DNA from: CAZAGT01 sp964484515
GTDB lineage: Bacteria > Desulfobacterota > DSM-4660 > Desulfatiglandales > HGW-15
Direction: 5' to 3'
Assembly (NCBI GenBank): GCA_964484515.1
Contig: CAZAGT010000079.1
Location: 1 to 17,060 of the forward strand
Length of the DNA: 17,060 nt
Shown here: in pieces, positions 1-8,132 of the stretch
Numbering within the stretch: position 1 is the first letter of the stretch
How the letters are laid out: each line of letters opens with the position of its first letter
Program-made: the position numbers and the translations under genes
Notes under the pieces: model-generated
Databases searched by the model: none
Told to the model about the DNA's origin: nothing
The model's input: only the letters and a program-made list of their open reading frames with translations

Positions 1-113
1 TCCGTATCCCTCTCTATCCCTTTAAGCTGCTCATACCGATCGCTGCCTTCTTGTTCTTGCTCGAAGGAATCGTCGTCTTCCTTCGAGGTGAGGACGAGAC
101 CGGCACGAAATGA
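1..113 (+). CDS. dctQ: TRAP transporter small permease subunit (DctQ family), C-terminal end only
   Basis: Only the last 36 codons are present, in the frame starting at base 3 and ending at TGA 111-113. The visible peptide contains PFKLLIPIAAFLFLLEGI, a hydrophobic last helix of the kind that ends DctQ-type subunits, then a short charged tail. DctQ proteins are four-helix membrane subunits that pair with the large DctM permease and take substrate from a periplasmic binding protein. The call rests on this helix and on dctM starting 56 nt downstream on the same strand. The rest of the gene and any dctP lie outside the window, so the substrate cannot be inferred. Confidence 0.75.
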   Translation, partial: RIPLYPFKLLIPIAAFLFLLEGIVVFLRGEDETGTK

Positions 114-169
114 GTCGAAAATGAATCGCACACGGCAAAAATGCTCAAATACGATGGGTATAAGCTCCT

Positions 170-1471
170 ATGGGCATTGAGCTGGTCACGCTGCTCCTTT
201 TTGGCGGCATGGTCTTGTTGCTGGCCATGGGTGTCCCCGTGGTCTTTGCCCTCGGCGGTATCAGTATCGCCTTTACGATCCTCTTAGGAGATACCAACGA
301 TCTCTTTATCGTTGCCACGACGACGTACGGTCAAATCACCCATCCCGGCCTGATTACCATCCCGCTCTTCCTGCTCATGGGCAACTTCCTGCTCCACTCA
401 GGCATATCGGATCGATTGTTTCAGGCGTTGAATTACTGGCTCTCAGGCTTGAGCGGCGGCCTGGCCATTGTGTCCATCGGTGTTTGTGTCGCCCTGGCCA
501 TGTGTGGCGGTTTCGGCCCCGGGATCCTGACCATGGGGCTTATTGCGGTCCCCGCAATGCTCAAGCATGGTTATGACAAGTCCTTGGCTCTGGGCAGCGT
601 GATGGCCGGCGGCGTCCTCGGATGCGTGATTCCTCCCAGTATCATCATGATCATATTTGCGTTTATCTCGCGCGTCTCGATCGGCAGACTCTTCTTTGGA
701 GGGGCCATACCCGGCTTCGTATGCGCCTTTCTATATATCCTGTACATCGTCATCCGATGTCGCCTCCAGCCCGATCTCGCCCCCAGGGCCTCCGAAGAGG
801 TCACCTGGAGGATGCGATGGACATCACTCAAGGAAATCGTTCTGCCCACGGCACTCGTCGTGCTTGTCTTGGGTTCGATATTTCTGGGAATGGCGACGCC
901 CACGGAGGCGGCCGGCGTGGGCGCCATGGGTGCCTTCCTGGTGTGCCTGATTTACGGTAAATTGAGCCGGCGGGTGATCTCTGATTCCTGTATCGAAACC
1001 ATGAAGATCAGTGGTATGGCCCTCTGGATCCTGGTCTCGGCCACACTTTTCGGGGTGGTCTACACCAGTGCCGGCGCCCAGGACTTCTTGTTGGAATTGG
1101 TGGAAAAGGTGCCGGTAAATCGTTGGCTCATCCTGGGGGCCATGCAAATCATCCTATTGGTCTTTGGGGCCTTCATGGACGATTATGCGGTCGTGCCCAT
1201 TTGCGCCCCCATCTTCGTGCCGATCGCCACCTCCCTGGGGTTTGACCCGATCTGGTTTTCGATCATCTTCATCCTCAATATGCAGGTGGCCTACCTGACC
1301 CCACCATTCGGCTGGGCCTTGATTCTCCTCAGAGGCGTCGCCCCTCCCGGGATCAGTACGAGAGACATCTGGCAGTCCATCCCGCCCTTCGTGGCCATTC
1401 AATTGCTCCTGCTCGTCTTGACCATGATATTCCCGCAACTGGCACTGTGGCTTCCCGGTAAGATGTTCTAG
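170..1471 (+). CDS. dctM: TRAP transporter large permease subunit (DctM family)
   Basis: A 433-aa very hydrophobic protein, the usual DctM length, with about a dozen predicted membrane segments. The N-terminus (GVPVVFALGGISIAF), the ITHPGLITIPLFLLMGNFLL stretch and the C-terminal LNMQVAYLTPPFGWALILLRG are typical of DctM. The family forms the ion-coupled translocation channel of tripartite TRAP transporters, which import organic acids and related solutes with sodium or proton gradients. The ATG at 170 gives the expected N-terminus, although the ribosome-binding site ahead of it is weak. It follows dctQ by 56 nt and is probably co-transcribed. No binding protein is visible, so the substrate is unknown. 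The next 397 bases are non-coding. Confidence 0.95.
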   Translation: MGIELVTLLLFGGMVLLLAMGVPVVFALGGISIAFTILLGDTNDLFIVATTTYGQITHPGLITIPLFLLMGNFLLHSGISDRLFQALNYWLSGLSGGLAIVSIGVCVALAMCGGFGPGILTMGLIAVPAMLKHGYDKSLALGSVMAGGVLGCVIPPSIIMIIFAFISRVSIGRLFFGGAIPGFVCAFLYILYIVIRCRLQPDLAPRASEEVTWRMRWTSLKEIVLPTALVVLVLGSIFLGMATPTEAAGVGAMGAFLVCLIYGKLSRRVISDSCIETMKISGMALWILVSATLFGVVYTSAGAQDFLLELVEKVPVNRWLILGAMQIILLVFGAFMDDYAVVPICAPIFVPIATSLGFDPIWFSIIFILNMQVAYLTPPFGWALILLRGVAPPGISTRDIWQSIPPFVAIQLLLLVLTMIFPQLALWLPGKMF

Positions 1472-1520
1472 GAAACTGCCGGGAAACCCCATCTGCTGCG
1501 GAGCATGAAAAAAACTGGCT

Positions 1521-1817
1521 TCACTAGAATTTGTGGGCGAAAAACAGTTTCCTGCCACCTTAGTGGGAGGACTGTGATGTCTTTTCGGAGTGACTGGCGG
1601 GAGGGCGCCGTCTTTTCATGGCTTATCTGTGGGGGAAACCGCAGCCCCGAGCGAAGTCGAGGGGAATGTCGGAGGGGGCAGAACTCCCCCGCAGATAAGG
1701 CATAGAAAAGACCAGCCCGGTAGACTCGGAATCGAAGAAAAGATATCGCAGTCCTCCCCCTCGGAGTCCACAGCAATCAGATTCAAATTCAACGCCTTGA
1801 CCCACAAATTCTTGTGA
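1521..1817. repeat. Nested long inverted-repeat element (MITE-like or large hairpin), non-coding
   Basis: The gap between dctM and the response regulator holds a roughly 297-bp symmetric structure. Its outer ends are 12-bp perfect inverted repeats, AGAATTTGTGGG at 1526-1537 against 1801-1812. These extend with one mismatch to 17 bp (TCACWAG... at 1521 and 1817). A second pair lies at 1565-1586 against 1737-1758 (gggaggactg...tcttttc), and a third at 1612-1635 against 1686-1710 (cttttc...cttatctg.ggggg). The central loop contains ccccgagcgaagtcgagggg, which is itself partly symmetric. The short ORFs inside are products of this symmetry. I saw no target-site duplication and no transposase. It may be a miniature transposable element, or a large hairpin that ends or stabilises the transcripts meeting here. 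No second copy was found in the window. Confidence 0.7.
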
Positions 1818-1868
1818 GGAGCCCAGAAGCCTGGGTGCGGGCGGGGGGGCCTGCAGGAAGGATTGCGC

Positions 1869-2342
1869 TCACTTCACCTTGAAGCCGTGTTCCTTTTGCC
1901 AGTCGGGGCCAAACTTTTTGTCGCAGTAATCGGCCATTCGATCAAACCAGCGCCACCAAAAGTGCTTGCCCTTCTCTTTGGCCTCTAGGATGTCCTCCAA
2001 GAACAGGATGATGTTGGCCATCTCCTCTTTCGGAACAAAGGAGGCCGCCCCTTCTTCGTAGGACTTCATGATGTTGCTGGGATTGATTGCGCGGGCGGTC
2101 AGCATGACGGCGCTGACCTGTCTTTGGTTGGCGATTTTCAGCAGCTCGTAGCCGTCGACCCCCATGATGTCGAGGATGGCCAGATCGAAAGGCTGATCTT
2201 CCAGGAGCTGTTTGGCCTCCTCAAAACGGGAGGCCTGCACCACCCGGCACATCGGTAGCAATTCAGTCAGCGACTCAAGGACATCCGGCTCATCATCCAC
2301 GATGAGGATTCGCTTCCCCTCTAGGCGGCCTTCCTCACACAC
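1869..2342 (-). CDS. Stand-alone response regulator receiver protein with aromatic C-terminal tail
   Basis: A 157-aa protein made of one receiver domain (about residues 10-125) and a short tail. The phosphorylation apparatus is complete: acidic pair D16-D17 in ILIVDDEPD, phospho-acceptor D58 in LAILDIMGVDG, T82 in MLTARA, and K105 in FVPKEE. There is no DNA-binding or enzymatic output domain. The last ~30 residues (HFWWRWFDRMADYCDKKF...) are aromatic and charged, and could be a protein-binding segment. The start is GTG at 2342, with a purine-rich AGGGGGG about 6 nt upstream. It begins 42 nt after fdhA on the same strand, so it is probably in one operon with formate dehydrogenase. No histidine kinase is in the window. 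Signalling partner and output are unknown. Confidence 0.85.
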   Translation of the reverse strand: MCEEGRLEGKRILIVDDEPDVLESLTELLPMCRVVQASRFEEAKQLLEDQPFDLAILDIMGVDGYELLKIANQRQVSAVMLTARAINPSNIMKSYEEGAASFVPKEEMANIILFLEDILEAKEKGKHFWWRWFDRMADYCDKKFGPDWQKEHGFKVK

Positions 2343-2384
2343 CGGGAGCCCCCCTAATCACCTCAATCGGTATGAGTCTTGTCC

Positions 2385-5153
2385 TCACGCCTTCTCGATC
2401 TGCACGGCGCACACCTTGTATTCCGGAATCCCGGACGTGGGATCCAGAGCCGCATGGGTCAACGTGTTTGCGGCTGCTTGGGCGTAGTGGAAGGGTACGA
2501 ACACGGTTCCTGCAACAGCCTTGTCGGAAAGCTGGGCCTTCGCCTCGATGGAACCCCTCTTCGACGTGATTTTCAACCGATCGCCATCTTCGACCCCATA
2601 GGCCTCGGCGTCTTGGAGTGAAATCTCGACAAAACATTCCGGGGCCAATTCATTCAGCCCCTCACTTTTCATGCTCATGCTACCCGTGTGGTACTGGTAG
2701 AGGATGCGCCCGGTGGTCAGGTATAACGGGTACAAATCATCAGGGACCTCGGCCGGAGGCTCGTATTCGATGGGCTGAAAGACGCCCAACCCGCATGTAA
2801 ACTGATCGACATGGAGGCACGGGGTTCCAGGGTGATCCGTGCCCGTACAGGGCCAATGGATCCCGTTCCATTCCAGCCGCTCGTGGTTGATACCGCAGTA
2901 AGAGGGGGTCACGGAGGCGATCTCTTGCATGATCGCCCGGCTGCTATCGTAGGTCATCGGGTATCCCATTCGCGCGGACAGATCGGCAAGGATCTGCCAA
3001 TCCTCCTTGGCCTCCCCCGGTGGCACTACCGCCCGCCGAACGCGCTGGACTTTCCTCTCTGTATTCGTAAATGTCCCCTCCTTTTCGGCGAACGACGCGG
3101 AGGGTAAAACGACGTCGGCCAATCGCGCCGTTTCGGTCAGGAATATGTCCTGCACAACCAGAAAATCCAGGTTCTCAAGCCCTTTCTTGGCGTGATTCAG
3201 ATCGGGATCAGAGACCATCGGATTTTCGCCAATGATGTAAAGGGCCTTCAATTCCCCTTCGTGGGCCGCCTGCATCATCTTGGTCGCTGTAAGGCCAGGG
3301 TTTTCGGGCAGGCCCTCTAGACCCCAGGCTTCGCCCATCTTCCGGCGCACCTCCGCATCCGCAACCCTCTGATATCCCGTGTACACATTGGGCAACGCTC
3401 CCATATCACAGGCGCCCTGGACGTTGTTCTGCCCTCTGAGCGGATTCACACCCCCGCCGCGAATGCCCACATTGCCGCAAAGCATGGCCAGATTGGCCAA
3501 TGACTTGACGTTATTGGTCCCCGACGTGTGTTGGGTGATTCCCATCGCATACAGGATCGACGCTGCCGGTGTCCCTGCATAAAGGCGCGCCGCCGCTGTC
3601 AACTGATCTTCGGGGATCCCCGTGATCTCGGCAACGTATCGGGGTGTGTACTTCTTAACGACTTTCTGGACATCCTCTAGCCCGACCGTCCTGGATCTGA
3701 CGTAGGCTTCATCATAGAGGTTCTCTTTGATGATGACATGCATCATGCCGTTGATCCAGGCCACATCGGTGCCCAGCTTGGGCCTGAGCCAAAGGGCTGC
3801 AAAACGCGTGATCGGAATCCGACGCGGATCAACGACGATCAGCTTCGCTCCTTTGAAACTGACGGCCCGCTTGACGTAAGAGGAGAGGACCGGATGGTTT
3901 TCGGTCGTGTTTGAGCCCGTGATCAAGATCACCTGGGACGCCTCGATATCCTCGATCGGATTGGTCATCGCACCACTTCCGAATGTTGCGGCCAGACCGG
4001 CCACGGTGGAGGAGTGTCAGAGCCGCGCACAGTGATCGATGTTGTTGGTTCCGATCACACCGCGAGCGAATTTCTGGGCCAGGTAATTCTCCTCATTCGT
4101 GATCCGGGCACTGCTCAGGACCATTATAGTGTCGGGGCCCGCGGCCTTCTTGATCTCAGTGAGTCTTTCAGCCACCAATCCCAGGGCCTCCTCCCACGAG
4201 GCCTCCCGGTGCTCGCCGTTTTCCCGGATGAGGGGTTTCGTGAGGCGCCCTTCGTCGTGGATGAAGTCGTTTCCGAAACGGCCTTTGACACAAAGGCTGC
4301 CGTGGTTCGGCCCAACGTCTTCTACCCCGGTCACCTTCGTCACTTTACCGTCCTTGACGTGAAGATACATCTGGCAGCCTACGCCGCAGTAGCCGCAGGT
4401 GGTCCTGACCTGCCTGACGCCCCCCGGCGCCCCTTCCGGCAGGAAGCTGGTCTTGGGAACGATGGCCCCGACGGGGCAGGCCTGAACGCACTCGCCGCAA
4501 AAGACGCAATCAGACTCCCTGAGGGCAAGGTCCCCCTTGGCCACGATCTTGGCCTCCGATCCGCGGTACCCAAAGCCGATCGCATTATTGACCTGAATCT
4601 CGTTGCAGGCCTGAACGCAGCGACCGCAGAGGATACACCGCGAAAAATCACGTACGATGAAAGGGTTTATATTTTCAATGGGGTAGCGTGGCTCCGGCGG
4701 ATCGAAGCGGCTGGCCTTGACCTGATACCGGACGGCCAGCTCCTGAAGTCGGCAGTCACCATAGGCAGGGCAGAGGTTCTGGTGTTCCTTGGTCTCCAAG
4801 GTCTTTAATTGGAAATCGGTCCAGGAGTCCATGTCCAAGCCCTGGACAAGGCAGTTGTGCTCCCCGGAGCCCAAGAGCAACTCGATGTTCATGCGCCGGG
4901 CCTGAATGACCTGGGGAGTTTCCGTCCGGACCACCATCTTGGGCGCGGCCGGGGCGGCACAGGATGCCACCAGATTCCTGGCGCCTTCAACTTCGACGAC
5001 GCAAACCCTGCAAGACCCGGTCGGGGTCGCCCCCTTCATGTAGCAGAGGGTGGGAATATCGATGCCGTGCCTCTTGGCTACCTCCAGGATCGTTTCACCC
5101 GGTTCAAAGGTAAATTCCTGACCGTCGATCACGATGATGTTTTCGGAAGCCAT
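2385..5153 (-). CDS. fdhA: Formate dehydrogenase catalytic subunit, selenocysteine-containing, NuoG-like N-terminus
   Basis: A 922-residue protein if the in-frame TGA at 4017-4019 is read as selenocysteine (U379, context HCARL-U-HSSTVAGLAATFG, the standard active-site context of Sec formate dehydrogenases). Metal sites in order: [2Fe-2S] ligands C37, C48, C51, C65; a His-type [4Fe-4S] site H99, C101, C128, C134; two ferredoxin clusters C173/176/179/183 and C216/219/222/226; then the catalytic-domain [4Fe-4S] cluster C253, C256, C260, C288. The Mo/W-bis-pterin domain follows, with the dinucleotide-binding fold near the C-terminus (LTTGRILYQYHTGSM). It interconverts formate and CO2 in the cytoplasm. 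The NuoG-like N-terminus normally docks on NuoE/NuoF-type diaphorase partners, but none is encoded here. The ATG at 5153 has GAGGAG 6 nt upstream. Annotation pipelines would split this gene into two ORFs (4017-5153 and 2385-4004). Confidence 0.95.
3988..4004 (-). promoter_or_regulatory. Bacterial SECIS-like hairpin directing UGA decoding in fdhA
   Basis: On the mRNA strand, 12 nt after the UGA, lies GUGGCC-GGUCU-GGCCGC. This is a six-pair stem (one G-U pair) closing a five-base GGUCU loop. The E. coli fdhF SECIS has a comparable apical stem with a loop containing GGUCU, the element bound by the selenocysteine elongation factor SelB. Both the distance from the UGA and the loop sequence fit, and the surrounding protein sequence is conserved. 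No selA, selB, selC or selD gene is in this window, so the decoding machinery must be elsewhere in the genome. Confidence 0.85.
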
Positions 5154-5180
5154 AGCTACTCCTCATAGAGAAATGATTCA

Positions 5181-5200
5181 TCGCTCGCCGCGGCAAGCGA
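5181..5200. promoter_or_regulatory. 20-bp near-perfect palindrome between fdhA and rseC
   Basis: The sequence tcgctcgccgcggcaagcga pairs with itself along its full 20 bp except one C/A position in each arm. It lies 28 bp upstream of the fdhA start, within the 268-bp divergent region between fdhA and rseC. It could be a dimeric regulator's operator or a hairpin in the fdhA leader. No T-run follows, so it is not a standard terminator. The rest of this intergenic region is AT-richer, and I could not choose a convincing -35/-10 pair for either gene. Confidence 0.45.
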
Positions 5201-5421
5201 GTTATCAAGAATTATCTACTTGTAATTACATAGGTATTTAGGTTGAAGGCTGAAGTAAGTCCACCAACCCAGATGCCCTTAGTCCAGAGCAATCATCAAA
5301 TATAAGCTTCTACCTTCGACCTTCTACCTATTAACCTTACGAGAAACAACTCACCTTGCCATTTCAACCCTCTGGTACTAGAATTCTATTGGATCCATTC
5401 TCTCGCGCAGAAAGGCTTTCA

Positions 5422-5883
5422 ATGCTCACCGAAGAAGGCGTTGTCGAAAAACTCCTGCAACAAAAGGCCCGCATCCGCATAAAGCGGAGTTCCTCCTGTG
5501 CCAGCTGCGAATCCCGCGGGTTCTGCCAGACGTTAAACGACCGTGAGGCGACCCTTGAGGTCGACAATCACTTGCATGCCCGGGTTGGGGATCGAGTGGA
5601 GGTCAGCATGCCTACCCAATCGTTGATCAAGGTTTCCCTCCTGGTCTACATCCTGCCTATCGTGACACTCATCATCGGCGCCTACGCCGGCCAGGTTTGG
5701 GCCCAGGCCCGCAAAATGCCACCGACGATGCCCTCCATCATTGCCGGCTGCGCGGCCTTGGGGTTGACCTTCTGGGTGTTGAAAAGGCTGGAGCGAACCG
5801 CTCAGGCAAAAGACAGATACCAACCGCGCATGACGCGTATCCTGCTCAGTGGAGGGGCCCCCGAAACCGGCGATAGCAGATGA
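5422..5883 (+). CDS. rseC: RseC/MucC-family membrane protein (SoxR-reducing system partner of Rnf/Rsx)
   Basis: A 153-aa protein from the ATG at 5422, which has AGAAAGG 6 nt upstream. A longer reading from 5356 is open but adds an unlikely N-terminus. The family plan is clear: MLTEEGVVEKL start, a cysteine cluster C26, C29 and C35, a small beta region ending in GDRVEVSMP, then two membrane helices (about 70-92 and 104-121) and a short basic tail. RseC proteins are known as modulators of sigma-E anti-sigma control and as part of the system that, with the Rsx (Rnf-type) complex, reduces SoxR in E. coli. Its place beside a full rnf operon supports a role as an accessory or maturation factor for Rnf. 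Its 3' end overlaps the convergent rnfB fusion gene by 38 bp, and there is no terminator between them. Confidence 0.85.
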   Translation: MLTEEGVVEKLLQQKARIRIKRSSSCASCESRGFCQTLNDREATLEVDNHLHARVGDRVEVSMPTQSLIKVSLLVYILPIVTLIIGAYAGQVWAQARKMPPTMPSIIAGCAALGLTFWVLKRLERTAQAKDRYQPRMTRILLSGGAPETGDSR

Positions 5884-7915
5884 GTCCGCACTGCAGGCAA
5901 CGCTTCGCCTCCTGGCTCGCCTGATCCGGCGGATAGCCCAGGGCAATTTCCGCGGCAGGATCCCTGATTTGCTCCTCTTTGGATCGCTCAGGCATCTTCT
6001 GGCGCGGAGCTTCCGCGACCGGCTCCAATTGGTCAAGGCTCAGGACATGTGTATGCTTGCGAATCATCCGGGCCGGGGCCGTCACGGTTTCACCGGTCAG
6101 GTGTTTGTGGATCGAGTTCGCCGCTCGCCTTCCCGATCCAATCGCCTCAACCACGGCCTTATAGTCACTCAGGATCTCACCGGGCCGAAAGATACCAACA
6201 TCTTGATCAGCGACGGGGCTTGGATAGGGAACAAGGGTCTCCCAGGCACTCGATGCCCCCTGGGGTTCGCCTTCCTCCGTTTCATTCGGATCCCTGTGAG
6301 GGACGTATATCAGTTCAGGAAAACGTCCCGCGCCTGTCAGCAAGACATCCACGTCCACGACTTCAGGCGCGCCTTCTTCGTCCTCAGATGTCAGCGGAGC
6401 GATCTCGGCATGGCTAAGCCGTGAGCCCGTCCCGATCATCTTGGTCACCGCCGATTGGAAGGAAAGCCGAATCCCCTTCTCCTCGGCTGCCGCCAGGTCT
6501 TCTTCCGAGAAAGACGCTTCCTCACGGGAATCCCGGATCACCAGGTGAACACCCTTGGCACCTTCCACCAGACAGGTCGCCGCCGCCTCGAGCGCCGCCC
6601 TGCCGCCCCCAAGGATCATGACCTGCTTGCCCGCGGAGGGTTTCTCATCGGCCCTTTGAGCCATGATGAAGTCGATCAAAAGCTGGACACCCGGCAGGAT
6701 CTCCAAGGAGCCGCCCTGGGCTCGCATGGAAAGGTGCGTGTCCCACCCGCCGGTCGCCACGAACACGGCCTCAAAACCTTCCTCTAGTAAGGATTCGATG
6801 GTGAAATCCTTACCGAGCCGTTGATTGGTAAGGACCTTTACGCCGGCCTCCAGGATTCCTTCGATCTCATACGCCAGCACGTCTCGCGGCAGCCGGTTTT
6901 CCGGAATCCCCGCGTGAAGCAGGCCGCCCAGTTGGGAGGTGGCCTCATAGGCCGTTGCCTCGTGACCAAGCCGATTCAGGAAATAGGCCGCGGTCAGCCC
7001 CTCGGCACCGGCTCCGACAACGGCCACGCGTCGGCCGCTTTCGGGGGCTCGCGGTATCTGGACTCGCTGGCCGGAATTCATCTCATAATCGGCCGCAAAT
7101 CGCTTCAGATGATTGATCGCAACCGGTTCATCCACGAGATTGCGGCGACATTCGTACTCGCACGGATGGACGCAGATTCGGCCGCAGACCAGGGGAAAAG
7201 GATTGGTCTCCTTGATGATCCGAACGGCCTCGAGTGGGTTCCCTTCAGACACCTGTCGGATATAGGCCGGTACATCGATGCCGGCCGGACAAGCCCGTTG
7301 ACAAGGAGCCGTGCACTCGGCCGTCGTGTACTCGCGCTGAATGCGTCGCGAATTGGAGGAAAGCGTAATAATGTCCTTGGGACAAATGCGTTCACACGTG
7401 CCGCAGCCAGTGCATTTCACGGGGTCCACCACGGGTAGATTATCCGGTCCCATGGAGAGGGCATCGAACGGGCAGGCCCGGACGCAGGTCCCCAGCCCGA
7501 GACAGCCGATCGGACAGACCTTGGTGCCACCGCTCAGCAGTGCCGCGGCACGACAATCCCTGATACCTCCATAGAGGTATTTCAGATCGGCGTCCTGATA
7601 TCCGTAGGTACAACCCGGCCTGGCGACGTCCGGTTCTCTTGCTTCCAGTTTGACGCCCATGATTTCGGCGATCGTCGCAGCCACCTCGGGGCCCCCCGCC
7701 ACGCACGACGCGGCCGAGGCCTGACCGCCTATAATCGCCGCGGCGTTCGAAGCACACCCCGGTAGGCCGCAACCGCCGCAATTGGCGCCGGGTAGGGCGT
7801 CTTCAACCGCCTCCACCTTAGGATCCACCCAGACATAGAAGATCTTCGACGCCAGAGCGAGACCGGCACCGACAAAGACCCCGAGTCCTCCCATGATCAA
7901 GAATCCGCCTACCAT
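5846..7915 (-). CDS. rnfB: RnfB fused to a GltD-like FAD/NAD(P)H oxidoreductase module
   Basis: A 689-aa fusion. Residues 1-185 are RnfB: an N-terminal membrane anchor, the RnfB [4Fe-4S] motif ANCGGCGLPGC (C46, C49, C54, C71), then two ferredoxin-type clusters (C134-C148 and C168/171/174/178). Residues 195-270 are the GltD/NfnB-type cysteine-rich domain (CTAPCQRACPAGIDVPAYI; CGRICVHPCEYECRRN). An FAD Rossmann motif follows (VVGAGAEG, near 299-306), then a second nucleotide fold (ILGGGRAALEAA, near 434-445). A final Cys motif RCLQCGLICYR sits near the end. RnfB normally takes electrons from ferredoxin. GltD-like modules exchange hydride with NAD(P)H through FAD. The ATG at 7915 has GGAGG 6 nt upstream. 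It is the last gene of the operon, 217 nt after rnfA; that spacer holds no gene I can support. Confidence 0.95.
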   Translation of the reverse strand: MVGGFLIMGGLGVFVGAGLALASKIFYVWVDPKVEAVEDALPGANCGGCGLPGCASNAAAIIGGQASAASCVAGGPEVAATIAEIMGVKLEAREPDVARPGCTYGYQDADLKYLYGGIRDCRAAALLSGGTKVCPIGCLGLGTCVRACPFDALSMGPDNLPVVDPVKCTGCGTCERICPKDIITLSSNSRRIQREYTTAECTAPCQRACPAGIDVPAYIRQVSEGNPLEAVRIIKETNPFPLVCGRICVHPCEYECRRNLVDEPVAINHLKRFAADYEMNSGQRVQIPRAPESGRRVAVVGAGAEGLTAAYFLNRLGHEATAYEATSQLGGLLHAGIPENRLPRDVLAYEIEGILEAGVKVLTNQRLGKDFTIESLLEEGFEAVFVATGGWDTHLSMRAQGGSLEILPGVQLLIDFIMAQRADEKPSAGKQVMILGGGRAALEAAATCLVEGAKGVHLVIRDSREEASFSEEDLAAAEEKGIRLSFQSAVTKMIGTGSRLSHAEIAPLTSEDEEGAPEVVDVDVLLTGAGRFPELIYVPHRDPNETEEGEPQGASSAWETLVPYPSPVADQDVGIFRPGEILSDYKAVVEAIGSGRRAANSIHKHLTGETVTAPARMIRKHTHVLSLDQLEPVAEAPRQKMPERSKEEQIRDPAAEIALGYPPDQASQEAKRCLQCGLICYRRFRGPLH

Positions 7916-8132
7916 TCAATTCCTCCCAAACAAAAGGGCAAACGCATCACGTGAGATCCATGCAGGACCTTCACGTAGAAACACCGTTCGATGAATTTCA
8001 AGAAACGAGACTGTTACCCACCGGCTACAGGGTTACAGGCAACCCAATATAACCGTCACATCCGAATTTTCAAATCACCTATCCGCGCCCACCCAAACCC
8101 GTTTTGGCAGCGACCTTCGAGTACCTCGGGAC

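Noticed and set aside
1505..1817. Several short ORFs on both strands between dctM and the response regulator
   Set aside because: They arise from the inverted-repeat symmetry of the element, mirror each other and have no protein-like character.
4014..4808. 264-codon open frame on the plus strand
   Set aside because: It lies entirely antisense to the strongly conserved N-terminal half of fdhA, resembles no protein, and is explained by codon bias of the real gene.
2385..5153. fdhA as a pseudogene split by a stop codon
   Set aside because: The TGA is at the catalytic selenocysteine position, the frame continues with conserved sequence, and a SECIS-like hairpin follows at the right distance.
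6821..7438. 205-codon open frame on the plus strand
   Set aside because: It is antisense to the conserved cysteine-rich and FAD regions of the RnfB fusion and has no recognisable features of its own.
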